The translations under genes were made by a program, and so were the position numbers. A stretch of 64,000 nucleotides of DNA from Rothia sp. P100 (GTDB lineage Bacteria > Actinomycetota > Actinomycetes > Actinomycetales > Micrococcaceae), in the NCBI RefSeq assembly GCF_023712425.1, contig NZ_JAMAYG010000004.1, positions 1 through 64,000 of the forward strand, written 5' to 3'. Of this stretch, positions 26,172 through 34,839 are shown one piece after another. The stretch's first letter is position 1. Every line of letters begins with the position of its first letter. The notes beneath the pieces are model-generated. The model had not been told where the DNA came from. It saw nothing but the letters and a program-made list of their open reading frames with translations, and searched no databases.

Positions 26172-27298
26172 GCCTCACCATCCGTTTCTTTGATAGCTTC
26201 TTCTTGTACTAGTGTAGCTTTTGCTGTCTCAGCGCTCGCATGCTCCATCTCGCCGATGATGTCTTCCACAAAGCGCGTGACATCGTCACTGCCGTAGACA
26301 GGGCCGCCAGCCAAAAGCTCGTCGGTGCCCAGAGCGACCGCTGAGGGGGTAGCACCGCCAAAGAGCATGCCTGTTTTCGACTCGGGGTCAACAAACGGTT
26401 GCATATCAGCAGGTAAATCCATCTGTTGTAGGTAACTTTCGTTGCTGACCACCGGGTGCACACCTAGCATGGGCAGACGTTGGTGCCAATCTGCCAGTTG
26501 TTCAATAACGGGCTGGCAACTGCCGCAGGTGGGAGACACAAAAATGAGCAGGCGTGCCTGAGTGGTTGAGAGGTACCGCAGATTGGCTTCAGCACCCTCG
26601 TTAGATTTTTCACCTTTTTTCGCGGGGTAGCGGAGGGACGCGAAGGGTATCGGGCTGCGCAGGTAATCTTCTGCCTCGTTCCCGGGTAGCGGCTGGGATT
26701 CTGCCGGTTGGTCAGTGACCGGTTGTTCAACAGTCCGAACCGTCTGCTCTGAACGGTTGATGGACCACAGCACCAGGGCCGCTAGCCCCGCACCAATCAG
26801 CCAAAGCCACCCGTCCGCGTCGGTCGCCAGCAACATGGTGAGTGCTGACCCGCGGGTAACGATGGCCCCAATGAGAGCCCCAAAGGACGCCATCAGCAGG
26901 GCGGTATTGCGAATGAGGGTAAACATTGAAACCGGCGCGGTTGAGGCGCTACCAAAGCAGTTACATGTAGCCGTGTTGCCCTGCACTACTGCGCGGGCGA
27001 TAGCAGCCCAGTAGCCGATAAAGAGCACTACAGCGGCGATCGCTGCCAGAACCTGCCAGATACCGGGCAAGAGGAGCAGGGCAGCGGCAAGGGTAAGCTC
27101 AGCCCACGGCAAGATTTTTGCAATGGGTTTTACCGGTAGCCACTGGTCCAACTTGAGATTAACTATGGCGGTGACGGTGCTGGTGGGTTCTTTGATTTTT
27201 GCCACGCCACTAACGGCCAGTGTCACGATAATGATGAGTGTGCATAAGACAAGGGGAGTCATAGCGTTTGCGAGGGTGCTTTCTGCGTGGGGGAGCAA
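26168..27298 (-). CDS. MauE/DoxX-like membrane protein fused to a thioredoxin-like domain
   Basis: 376-aa protein. The N-half is a four-helix MauE-like domain (about 15-155) with the family motif CNCFG at 112-116. After another membrane segment (about 165-180) and a Pro/Gln-rich linker, a thioredoxin-like domain carries CGSC at 258-261. MauE proteins work in disulfide formation or maturation of exported enzymes, and the fusion suggests a self-contained electron relay across the membrane. The start may be TTG 27298 (AGAGG close upstream) or ATG 27262. It is transcribed with the methyltransferase. Confidence 0.82.
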   Translation of the reverse strand: MLPHAESTLANAMTPLVLCTLIIIVTLAVSGVAKIKEPTSTVTAIVNLKLDQWLPVKPIAKILPWAELTLAAALLLLPGIWQVLAAIAAVVLFIGYWAAIARAVVQGNTATCNCFGSASTAPVSMFTLIRNTALLMASFGALIGAIVTRGSALTMLLATDADGWLWLIGAGLAALVLWSINRSEQTVRTVEQPVTDQPAESQPLPGNEAEDYLRSPIPFASLRYPAKKGEKSNEGAEANLRYLSTTQARLLIFVSPTCGSCQPVIEQLADWHQRLPMLGVHPVVSNESYLQQMDLPADMQPFVDPESKTGMLFGGATPSAVALGTDELLAGGPVYGSDDVTRFVEDIIGEMEHASAETAKATLVQEEAIKETDGEA

Positions 27299-27390
27299 CT
27301 ACCTCTTTAGTCTACTGCCGCCGCTCTGACCCACCCTGTTAGGGGCAGAAAAAGAAAACCTGCCAGGTGGGTACCCGGCAGGTTTGAAAT

Positions 27391-27464
27391 TGGAGCGGCT
27401 GACGGGAATCGAACCCGCGTATCAGGCTTGGGAAGCGTGCGCTCTACCATTGAGCTACAGCCGC
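27391..27464 (-). tRNA. tRNA-Gly (anticodon CCC)
   Basis: The reverse strand gives acceptor GCGGCTG/CAGCCGC, D-arm GCTC/GAGC, anticodon loop TTCCCAA, a T-arm with TTCGATT, and an encoded CCA. The anticodon stem CACGC/GCCTG has a C-C mismatch at its middle pair. Everything else fits a functional tRNA-Gly. Confidence 0.92.
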
Positions 27465-27559
27465 GCGTGGCGTCCGCATAAAGCGGAGCTACAGGAATAC
27501 TCTAGCCATGCTCGGGGTGTGCGTCAAAATGTGACGACAAAATGCGATATTTTGGGAGG

Positions 27560-28156
27560 GTGTTATTTTCTGATCAGGACATCCGCAAAGAAATCGAAAC
27601 CGGGCGTATCGCTCTAGAGCCGTTTGACGATTCAATGGTTCAGCCTGCCAGTGTGGACGTGCGCATTGACCGCTTCTTCCGCCTGTTCGATAATCACAAG
27701 TACCCCTTCATTGACCCCTCTCAGCCACAGGAAGACCTGACCCGGCTGGTGGAGGTCGCCCCTGACGAACCCTTTATTCTGCACCCCGGTGAGTTCGTTT
27801 TGGGTGCCACCTATGAGAAGGTAACCCTGCCAGCTGATGTGGCGGCCCGCCTTGAAGGTAAGTCTTCCCTCGGACGTCTGGGGCTTCTCACCCACTCAAC
27901 CGCCGGGTTTATTGACCCCGGTTTTTCAGGTCACGTAACCCTTGAGCTGTCCAATATGGCAACCCTGCCCATTATGTTGTGGCCCGGTTCGAAGGTGGGC
28001 CAGCTCTGCTTCTTCAAACTGACCAGCGAGACTGAACACCCCTACGGTTCGGGGGCTTACGGCAACCGCTACCAGGGCCAGCGCGGCCCCACAGCCTCCC
28101 GCAGCTACCTTAACTTTCATCGCACCACCATTCCTGCCGGCAACACCGAGAACTGA
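27560..28156 (+). CDS. dcd: dCTP deaminase
   Basis: 198-aa enzyme that deaminates dCTP to dUTP (in some actinobacteria directly to dUMP) for thymidylate synthesis. It begins [16 protein letters not shown] and contains the conserved SSLGRLGL and [16 protein letters not shown] segments with the catalytic Glu. GTG 27560 aligns with the usual family start, although GGGAGG abuts it with no spacing; an in-frame ATG lies at 27542. The stop overlaps the next gene start (TGATG). Confidence 0.92.
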   Translation: MLFSDQDIRKEIETGRIALEPFDDSMVQPASVDVRIDRFFRLFDNHKYPFIDPSQPQEDLTRLVEVAPDEPFILHPGEFVLGATYEKVTLPADVAARLEGKSSLGRLGLLTHSTAGFIDPGFSGHVTLELSNMATLPIMLWPGSKVGQLCFFKLTSETEHPYGSGAYGNRYQGQRGPTASRSYLNFHRTTIPAGNTEN

Positions 28157-29328
28157 TGCGTGGTCTACTGGTTAGTCCTGCCGGGGTAACCATATTTCTA
28201 GCTTTTGAAGATGACAATCCTCAGCTCTGGGTTGATACCCAGCGAGCCTGGGCTGCACTAGCCCCCGAGGTCATTGAGGACGCCGGAGCCCGGAGGATTG
28301 CTGACGGTGAGCGGGTCACCGTGCTCAGCAGCCGCTCTGCTGATGAGATAACTCAGCAGTGGGGGGATATCGCAGACTTAACCGTGGTCAACTCATCTGA
28401 TCCGGCCGTTGCGGCTGAGCGTCTTACCGTTGACATCACCCTCCACCTCCTGCGCGAATATGCCGGTACCGCTCACCTACTGCACGCCGCGGTGTTGGGG
28501 GATGCGTCCAGCCACCGCGCACTAGCTCTGGTGGCGCCATCCGGTACGGGGAAAACCACCGCTGCCCGTTTTTTGGGTGAGCACCTCACCTATCTGACCG
28601 ACGAAACTGCTGTGGTGATGCCCGATAGGTCAATCCGCCCCTACCCCAAACCCCTCTCTATTATTGAGGACGCTCAGCAGCCCAAGGTGCAGTACAACCC
28701 TGCTGACCTTGGGTTACGGGTGGTAGCAGCGAATGATTATTCTTTTCACCTCCACCGTATAGTGGTGTTGAACCGGGTGAAGGGCAAGAAGGCTGTTCCC
28801 TCAATTGAACCTCTACCCTTAGCGGAGGCCCTGCTAGCCGTCTCAGAGCAGTCATCGGGCCTCATGATAACCGAGCGAGGGTTAGAGGAGTTGGCCGGCC
28901 TGCTGGTAGAGACCGGTGGGGCAGTCAAACTAACCTACTCAGAAATCACCGACGCCCTGCCGCTCATCCTGAGTCTTTTGCACCAGGATGAAGACCAGCT
29001 ACCAGCATCAGAAGCTGGTTTCACCTACCTGCCAGCAGCTAACTTCCTGGTCAACAGCGATACCCCGGATCTTTACCAGCGCTCGGAGGGTTCAACCGGC
29101 ATGGTCTGCCAAGACCGCTATTTGGTAGCTCAGGGCAATTCTCTATCAGAGGTGTCCATCTATGCCTGGGATTGCTGGGAGATGTTGGCTCAGCCACTGC
29201 CTAAAACAGAAATCCATGCGCGTCTACAGGAGCTCTACGGGCCAATTCCCGAGCGCGGCTTTGAGGAATCTTTGCTGCAATTAGAACGGGCAGGGCTTCT
29301 GCTGCCCGTAGTGGTGTCCCAGCTCTAG
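28156..29328 (+). CDS. HPr-kinase-like P-loop protein with PqqD-like C-terminus
   Basis: 390-aa protein. A phosphate-binding loop APSGTGKTTAARF (about residues 127-139) follows an LLHAAVL segment, as in HPr kinase/PEP carboxykinase-like proteins. The C-terminal region (about 305-385) resembles small PqqD-type winged domains that bind peptides. The true function is unknown; related actinobacterial proteins are annotated only by fold. ATG 28156 overlaps the dcd stop by one base, so they are co-translated. The end overlaps the convergent MFS gene by 4 bases. Confidence 0.7.
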   Translation: MRGLLVSPAGVTIFLAFEDDNPQLWVDTQRAWAALAPEVIEDAGARRIADGERVTVLSSRSADEITQQWGDIADLTVVNSSDPAVAAERLTVDITLHLLREYAGTAHLLHAAVLGDASSHRALALVAPSGTGKTTAARFLGEHLTYLTDETAVVMPDRSIRPYPKPLSIIEDAQQPKVQYNPADLGLRVVAANDYSFHLHRIVVLNRVKGKKAVPSIEPLPLAEALLAVSEQSSGLMITERGLEELAGLLVETGGAVKLTYSEITDALPLILSLLHQDEDQLPASEAGFTYLPAANFLVNSDTPDLYQRSEGSTGMVCQDRYLVAQGNSLSEVSIYAWDCWEMLAQPLPKTEIHARLQELYGPIPERGFEESLLQLERAGLLLPVVVSQL

Positions 29329-30656
29329 AGCGTTGACTCCCGGGCGTTTGCTCCCTGCGGATCCTTGATGGGCAGCAAGAGAAGCAAACCTACAAAAAGC
29401 ACGATAACGATACCCAAAATGCCCCAAAGCTCAGCGCCGAACCAAGTGACAAAGAGGCCGAAGAGAGCGGGTGAGAGGAAGCTGGCGGCCCTTCCGGTGG
29501 TGGAATAAAGGCCGTAGAGCTCGCCCTCGTTGCCCTCATTAACCAGCCTGCCCAGGTAGGAACGTGCGGCGGATTGTGCCGGACCAACGAAGGCGCAGAG
29601 GGTAAGCCCGCAGATCCAGAACATGGTGCTACTGGGGAAGAAGAGCAGAGGCAGAGCGGCCGCGATAAGGGCAACCAGGGAGAAAACGATGACTCGTTTG
29701 GGGCCAAAGCGGTCGTCCATACGCCCGCCGAGTAGTGCACCCACACCGGCAACGATATTACCAAAGATGGCGAAGACAATAACCTGATTGGTGCTGAAAC
29801 CAAAGGAGTTCGCAGCCAGGATACCGCCAAAAGTAAAGATGCCGTTAAGACCGTCACGGAAGACCGCTGAGGAAAGCAGGAAGTAGAGGGTGGTGGGAGC
29901 TTCGCGGTAGAGACGACGGATGGTGGCGAAGAGGTCCCGATAGGAGTCAAGGATGCTCTTCTGAGGCTCTACACTGCGGGGGGCGGGAGAGATTTTGTGC
30001 ACTGCCAGCATGAGAGGCAAAGAGAAGGCAATAGCCCAGATGGCCGAGAAAACCGCGACGGCGCGCAGATTGTAGGCACCGTCCTCGGGAATGCCCAGAA
30101 TACCCGGGGAAACGAAACCGACCAGGACGATTGCTAGGGCAAGAATGCCGCCGAAGTAGCCTGCTGCCCAGCCTGTGCCGCTAATCTTGCCGATGGTCTG
30201 CTTGGTTGAAATAGCGGGTAGCAGCGCGTTGTAGTTGACCACCGCAAATTCATTGACCAGGTTGCCTAGGGACAGCAGAACAACACCCAGGATGAGGTAG
30301 TCAGGGGAGGGCGCTACGAAGAAGCAGAAGGCCATAATGACCGCCAGTAGCACGCTATTGACTCCCAGCCACAGACCTCGTTTTCCTGAGGCATCCGCCC
30401 GCTGGCCCGAGATGGGGGCAAGCAAGGCGATGAGTACACCGGCAATGGTGAGACCTACCGAGAGAACCGCGGCGGGGTGCCCTTCTTCTCCAAAGCTAGA
30501 GCTGGTTAGATAGACCGCGAACACGAAGGTCGTCATGATGGCGTTGAAGCTAGCGTTTCCAACGTCCCAGAGCGTCCAAGCGGCAATCGTTTTTTTGGAT
30601 GCCGGCACTGGGGTGGAGTGGTTATCAGCGGCTGAAACAGGTGAGGTCATAGACAC
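29325..30656 (-). CDS. MFS transporter, UMF1/Atg22-like
   Basis: 443-aa polytopic exporter or importer with about 12 membrane segments. The N-terminal TM1 phrase WTLWDVGNASFNAIMTTFVFAVYL and the gene length match the UMF1 (Atg22-like) branch of the major facilitator superfamily. The substrate is unknown. It is transcribed away from the thiamine region; its promoter should lie in 30657-30732. Confidence 0.85.
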   Translation of the reverse strand: MSMTSPVSAADNHSTPVPASKKTIAAWTLWDVGNASFNAIMTTFVFAVYLTSSSFGEEGHPAAVLSVGLTIAGVLIALLAPISGQRADASGKRGLWLGVNSVLLAVIMAFCFFVAPSPDYLILGVVLLSLGNLVNEFAVVNYNALLPAISTKQTIGKISGTGWAAGYFGGILALAIVLVGFVSPGILGIPEDGAYNLRAVAVFSAIWAIAFSLPLMLAVHKISPAPRSVEPQKSILDSYRDLFATIRRLYREAPTTLYFLLSSAVFRDGLNGIFTFGGILAANSFGFSTNQVIVFAIFGNIVAGVGALLGGRMDDRFGPKRVIVFSLVALIAAALPLLFFPSSTMFWICGLTLCAFVGPAQSAARSYLGRLVNEGNEGELYGLYSTTGRAASFLSPALFGLFVTWFGAELWGILGIVIVLFVGLLLLLPIKDPQGANARESTL

Positions 30657-30732
30657 ATGCTAGTTGGTTTGGGCGCAGGCGATGGATATATTATCGCTAC
30701 CCTTTCATGAAAAGATGGAAAACAGATACAAA

Positions 30733-30758
30733 AACGGCAGGCCTTAAAGCCTGCCGTT
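30733..30758 (-). terminator. Terminator of the DUF4235 gene
   Basis: Read on the minus strand, AACGGCAGGC pairs with GCCTGCCGTT around a 6-base loop and runs into TTTTGTAT. It lies between the DUF4235 stop and the MFS start. Confidence 0.88.
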
Positions 30759-30773
30759 CCTGGTAACTATTTC

Positions 30774-31043
30774 TTAGATCTCAGCCTGATCGGTGGTCTT
30801 GTCACCGGACTTAGCTTCCAGCTGGTACTGGGCGCGGGTAACCGCAACTTTGATAATGGTGCCTACCAGACCGGTAATCAGCGACCAGAGAATGATGTCG
30901 CGCCAGCGCTCGTCCTCATCGGGGTTATTCTCGGGAGGCTGGTTGCCGGTGATTTTGGTCCAGGTTGCGCTGAGCACCTTGTTTGCCAGGGCAACGCCGC
31001 CGAGTGAAGCAGCAGTGCCAGCAATCTTGATGAGAGGATTCAT
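30774..31043 (-). CDS. DUF4235 family membrane protein
   Basis: 89-aa protein with two hydrophobic segments (about 5-25 and 48-68) around the motif WTKITGNQPP and an acidic stretch PDEDERW, the pattern of the DUF4235 family found in actinobacteria. The function is unknown. It is a single gene followed by a strong terminator. The gap 31044-31328 upstream holds no further gene; the thiamine promoter is at its far end. Confidence 0.85.
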   Translation of the reverse strand: MNPLIKIAGTAASLGGVALANKVLSATWTKITGNQPPENNPDEDERWRDIILWSLITGLVGTIIKVAVTRAQYQLEAKSGDKTTDQAEI

Positions 31044-31305
31044 AGTTCAGACCTTTCAGTCAGTGAAATAGGGGGCGAAACGCCGTTCCGAACCAAGACT
31101 ATCAGTAGCCTGTGCTCTCTGCCGCCTATTGGGCGAGAATCAGTAGAAGCGTGGTGATGGGTTTACCTCCCTCCAGGGGATTCGGGGCTGTCAGAGATTA
31201 TTGCGAGCGCTCAGCGCGAATTATCAGAGGGTCAGCTGGCGGGACGAAAGCCCCCGCTACGCTTGACTATAAGTAACCCAGAGCAAGGCATCGATGCAGG
31301 GAAGC

Positions 31306-31334
31306 TTTCGTTGGCTCGCCCTAGTGGTTATACT
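31306..31334 (+). promoter_or_regulatory. Candidate promoter of the TPP-regulated ykoEDC operon
   Basis: TATACT (31329-31334) is a good -10 element just upstream of the riboswitch. The -35 (TTTCGT at 31306-31311, 17-base spacer) is weak. Confidence 0.45.
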
Positions 31335-31374
31335 GGGGGAGTTCTACACTTGAACTGCTCGCATAGTTGCGGGT

Positions 31375-31468
31375 ATCGACAGGGGAGCGCCACCATCGGC
31401 GCTGAGAGTGCGCTAGGCGCAGACCCTCGAACCTGATCCGGTTAGTACCTGCGATAGGGAGTCGAGTT
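31375..31468 (+). ncRNA. TPP riboswitch (thi-box)
   Basis: All diagnostic parts are present: the P1 closing stem (TCGAC near 31376 with GTCGA near 31462), GGGGAGC, the pyrimidine-sensing segment GCTGAGAGTGCGC, the GCAGACCCTCGAACCTGATC core and GTTAGTACCTGCGATAGGG. It controls the ykoE-ykoD-ykoC thiamine-precursor transporter that follows. A hairpin that would cover the ykoE ribosome-binding site lies between it and the gene. Confidence 0.97.
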
Positions 31469-31503
31469 CTCGGAAACAGGTGCCACCCGGTGCCTGGGTC
31501 CCC

Positions 31504-31525
31504 CCTTCCTACATGTATAGGAAGG
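31504..31525 (+). promoter_or_regulatory. Hairpin sequestering the ykoE ribosome-binding site
   Basis: CCTTCCTA (31504-31511) pairs perfectly with TAGGAAGG (31518-31525) around a 6-base loop. The right arm contains the GGAAGG Shine-Dalgarno of ykoE, whose ATG is at 31534. This is probably the translational on/off element read by the TPP riboswitch. Confidence 0.65.
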
Positions 31526-31533
31526 TTATTTTT

Positions 31534-32142
31534 ATGGCTGAAAAGCGTTCTACCGCGTGGCGGGTTAATGAGATTGTGATTGCTTCGGTGATTGCTGTGG
31601 CTTGCTCGTTAGTTTTTGCTCTGTGGAATTTGGGGGTTTACCCCGTGACCCAGACACTGTTGGCGGCAACTGCGCCGCAGTTACTACCGCTGATTGGTGG
31701 TGGCTGGCTGATTGCGGGCACTTTGGGGGCTTACCTGATTCGTAAGCCCGGTGCGGCACTGTACTGTGAGCTGTTGGCTGCCCTGATTTCTGTTTTTATT
31801 GGGCCTGGCTCTTTTGGTCTGCCTATTCTTATTTCTGGTTTAATTCAGGGCGCGGCTGCTGAGCTGGTCTTTGCTATCTTTCTTTACCGTGCCTGGAACC
31901 TGCCGGTCATGCTGTTGGCCGGCGCGGTGTCCGGCTTTGCCATGGGGCTGAACGAGGTCATTATTTACTATGCCGGCCAGTTCAGTGCGGTTAACCAGGT
32001 GATCTATGTAGCTAGCGGTGCCCTATCTGGTCTGGTAATTGCGGGTCTGTTGATGTGGCTTTTGGGGAGGGCGCTGGAAGCTACCGGTGTGTTGGACTCC
32101 CTGGCTTCAGGCCGTTCGCGCCGAGGTTCTTCTGCCCGGTAA
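31534..32142 (+). CDS. ykoE: ECF S component for thiamine precursor (YkoE)
   Basis: 202-aa membrane protein of the YkoE family, substrate-specific subunit for hydroxymethylpyrimidine or thiamine. It has about five to six membrane segments and the family phrase FALWNLGVYPV near its N-terminus. ATG 31534 with GGAAGG at 31520-31525 is preferred over the upstream in-frame ATG at 31480. The stop overlaps the ykoD start (TAATG). The TPP riboswitch supports the thiamine-related substrate. Confidence 0.93.
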   Translation: MAEKRSTAWRVNEIVIASVIAVACSLVFALWNLGVYPVTQTLLAATAPQLLPLIGGGWLIAGTLGAYLIRKPGAALYCELLAALISVFIGPGSFGLPILISGLIQGAAAELVFAIFLYRAWNLPVMLLAGAVSGFAMGLNEVIIYYAGQFSAVNQVIYVASGALSGLVIAGLLMWLLGRALEATGVLDSLASGRSRRGSSAR

Positions 32143-33734
32143 TGTCTAGTCTCCAATCAAGGTCCCGGTCGAGTGCTGCCATCGTGGCAGAGAACTTCGG
32201 CTGGCACTACGCGGGCCGGGACCAGCCTGCTTTCAATAATCTGACCTTTGAGATCCCTGCGGGGCAGAAAGTCTTGTTGCTGGGGCACTCCGGTGCCGGT
32301 AAAACAACCCTCTTGCACGCTATGGGCGGGGTAGCTCAGGACGCCGACGGGCAATCTGCCAGTGGTTCGCTGACGGTGGGTGGCGCACATGCCCTGACTG
32401 AGCAGGTGCCGGCTGGGCTCATGCAGCAGGACCCGGAAAGCTCCATTGTGTTAGCCCGGGTGGGTGATGACGTTGCCTTCGGGCCAGAAAACCTAGGCGT
32501 TGTGCGGGAAGAAATTTGGCAGCGGGTAGACGTCGCTCTAGCGGCAGTGGGTCTTGACCACCTGCCGCTGGATTACCCTACAGACCAGCTTTCGGGTGGC
32601 CAGAAACAGCGCCTGGGTTTAGCGGGTATTCTTGCCATGCAACCCGGAGCTCTCCTGCTGGATGAACCCACCGCCAATCTCGACCCCGCCGGGGTGCTTG
32701 AAGTGAGGGACGCCGTCATCGCGGCACAGGCTACTACTGGTTCAACCCTGGTGGTTATTGAGCACCGGGTGGGGATCTGGGCCGAATATATGGATCGGGT
32801 CATTATCTTGGGCGCTCAAGGGATTACCCATGATGGCACACCCGATCAGGTCTTCCGCGAGGCGAGAGAGGAACTCATTGACGCCGGGGTATGGGTGCCG
32901 GGCTTCACCCCCTCACTACCGCAGCCGGCGTCCAGACCCGGTGAGCAACTGCTGACGAGCAAAGATCTGGTCACCACCCGACTCTTGCCTCGGAAGCGAG
33001 ATATTCGCCGCCGCGCACGAGCGCTTAAAGATAGCCCCCCGGCGCCCTACCCGCTGGATCTGCCTGCGGTGGGGCATGTGCACTCTGTGAGCGTTCTTGC
33101 CGGTGAACACCTGGCTATTACAGGTGCCAACGGCAGCGGAAAATCGACCCTGGCGCTGACCCTCGCTGGCCTCCTCTACCCTGCAGACGGGGTGGTGGCA
33201 GCCACAGGTGCGCTGAGGGCTAGAGCCTCACAGGAGAAACAGGAACCTGGTTGGGACCCTGCTCGCTGGGAACCCCAGCAACTTGTTACCCGCATTGGTT
33301 ATGTTTTCCAAGAACCAGAGCACCAGTTCCTTACTGCCAGTGTGCGTACTGAACTGGAATACGGTCCTCGACAGGTCGCAAAACTGAACCGATTGCCTCT
33401 CGATGAGATCGAGCTGGACGCCCTGGTGAGCGATTTGCTGACTCGCCTGCGTTTAGAAGATGTTGCTGACGCTAACCCCTTCACTCTCTCGGGCGGAGAA
33501 AAACGCAGGCTGTCCGTGGCAACGGCTCTTGCCACAGCCCCTCGCTTGCTTATTCTCGATGAACCCACTTTTGGTCAGGATGCCGGCACCTGGGCTGAGT
33601 TGGTCGTCCTCATGAATGAACAGTTAAACTCCGGTACCGCCATTATTTCCGTGACCCATGACCGGGACTTCATTGCTGCACTGGGCGGCAGAACCCTGCG
33701 TCTGGGGCCAGGAGGACAGACAGATGAGCACTAA
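32142..33734 (+). CDS. ykoD: ECF transporter fused double ATPase (YkoD)
   Basis: 530-aa protein with two complete ABC ATPase domains. The N-half has Walker A GHSGAGKTT, signature LSGGQKQRL and Walker B LLLDEPTANLD. The C-half has GANGSGKST, LSGGEKRRL and LILDEPTFGQD. Both halves are intact, unlike the other fused ECF ATPase in this window. The annotated start is ATG 32142, which overlaps the ykoE stop; longer frames upstream are inside ykoE. It powers thiamine-precursor uptake. Confidence 0.94.
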   Translation: MSSLQSRSRSSAAIVAENFGWHYAGRDQPAFNNLTFEIPAGQKVLLLGHSGAGKTTLLHAMGGVAQDADGQSASGSLTVGGAHALTEQVPAGLMQQDPESSIVLARVGDDVAFGPENLGVVREEIWQRVDVALAAVGLDHLPLDYPTDQLSGGQKQRLGLAGILAMQPGALLLDEPTANLDPAGVLEVRDAVIAAQATTGSTLVVIEHRVGIWAEYMDRVIILGAQGITHDGTPDQVFREAREELIDAGVWVPGFTPSLPQPASRPGEQLLTSKDLVTTRLLPRKRDIRRRARALKDSPPAPYPLDLPAVGHVHSVSVLAGEHLAITGANGSGKSTLALTLAGLLYPADGVVAATGALRARASQEKQEPGWDPARWEPQQLVTRIGYVFQEPEHQFLTASVRTELEYGPRQVAKLNRLPLDEIELDALVSDLLTRLRLEDVADANPFTLSGGEKRRLSVATALATAPRLLILDEPTFGQDAGTWAELVVLMNEQLNSGTAIISVTHDRDFIAALGGRTLRLGPGGQTDEH

Positions 33735-34533
33735 TCCTTTTGAACGCTCGGCTCTGCAGGATTCCTGGTTGGGTCGACGCAACGCCGGTATCAAATTCGG
33801 GGCGGCGTTAGTGTGCAGCGTGCTCATCATTCTGGTGATTGACCCGCTCACTGCCTCCCTTATTTTGGGCCTAGAAATTTTTGGCCTGCTGGTCGCTCGC
33901 TTCAATGCCTTCACCCTGCTCATCCGGTTCTGGCCCATATTGGTAGCTTCGCTGGTCGGCGGCTGGGCTACCGCCCTCTTGGCCGAGAAAAATGGGGAAG
34001 TCGTTCTTGATCTAGGCTTCAATTACCTCACCACCCACTCGGTAGAGATTGGTGTGGCTATGGTGCTGCGCTCCCTGGCGCTTGCACTGCCGTCACTGAT
34101 GTTTTTTACCACGGTGGACCCTACGGACTGGGGGGACTCCCTCGCGCAAACTTGGCGTCTACCTGCACGTTTTGTGCTGGCTGCTCTAGCTGCTCTGCGA
34201 CTGGTGGGCCTGATGCTCGCCGAATGGAACACCCTTTCCATGACCCGCCGAGCCAGGGGAGTCACCGGTAGTTCCAGTGCAGCCGGTCTAGTGCAGAGTA
34301 TCAGAGCCAGTGGCGGGCAGACCTTTGCCCTGCTGGTTCAGGCCCTTCGCCGGGGCAGTCGCCTTGCTATCACTATGGAGGCGCGCGGTTTTGGGAACCG
34401 GCAGCGTACCTGGGCGCGACCGGATCGGTTTACCCCAGGTGACCTTGTTTTCACTGTCTGCGCCTTGGCTATCCCCCTGGTTGCCTATGCGGCGTCCTTC
34501 TCCGTCGGATCCCTGCAACTGCTTTGGCAGTAA
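33724..34533 (+). CDS. ykoC: ECF transporter T component (YkoC)
   Basis: 269-aa EcfT/CbiQ-type membrane protein with about five segments. The coupling motif ARG occurs in SMTRRARGVTG and a second Arg-Gly in TMEARGFG. ATG 33724 with AGGAGG at 33711-33716 lies inside the end of ykoD. It completes the S-A-T set. The gap 34534-34839 after it holds two inverted repeats (34685-34719 and 34760-34803) but no gene. Confidence 0.92.
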   Translation: MSTNPFERSALQDSWLGRRNAGIKFGAALVCSVLIILVIDPLTASLILGLEIFGLLVARFNAFTLLIRFWPILVASLVGGWATALLAEKNGEVVLDLGFNYLTTHSVEIGVAMVLRSLALALPSLMFFTTVDPTDWGDSLAQTWRLPARFVLAALAALRLVGLMLAEWNTLSMTRRARGVTGSSSAAGLVQSIRASGGQTFALLVQALRRGSRLAITMEARGFGNRQRTWARPDRFTPGDLVFTVCALAIPLVAYAASFSVGSLQLLWQ

Positions 34534-34684
34534 TCCTTTGTCCCTACTTGTGGGGGGCAAATTTAAGTAATCTCTGGTCAAACCTACTTATAAAAAATAG
34601 ACATGATGGCTGTCGTTTGTGAAGGTCATAACTACCACTGTTCCCTACTGCAAAAAATAGGTAGTTTAGGACTATAGGCTCACA

Positions 34685-34719
34685 TCAATCCATAGCTTGC
34701 CCTTGAGTCTATGGATTGA
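34685..34719. repeat. Perfect 11-bp inverted repeat
   Basis: TCAATCCATAG (34685-34695) and CTATGGATTGA (34709-34719) are separated by 13 bases. It lacks a T-run on either strand. It could be an operator for the downstream lyase gene or an RNA stem at the end of ykoC. Confidence 0.7.
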
Positions 34720-34759
34720 GAGAGCTCTCGCGCCCCTCAGTGGTGCTCGCACAACAGAC

Positions 34760-34803
34760 GATGCCCCGTCACTGTGTATTCCCAGACGCAGCGGTGGGGC
34801 ATC
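34760..34803. repeat. 8-bp inverted repeat upstream of the lyase gene
   Basis: GATGCCCC (34760-34767) and GGGGCATC (34796-34803) flank a 28-base loop, about 36 bases before the next start codon. Its role is unknown. Confidence 0.5.
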
Positions 34804-34839
34804 AGTGGATCTTCCGGTGCCCGCAGGTAACCTTAGGAT

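Noticed and set aside
27384-27617. Plus-strand 77-aa frame with LTGIEPAYQAWEA-like text
   Set aside because: It reads through the complement of tRNA-Gly and has no independent support.
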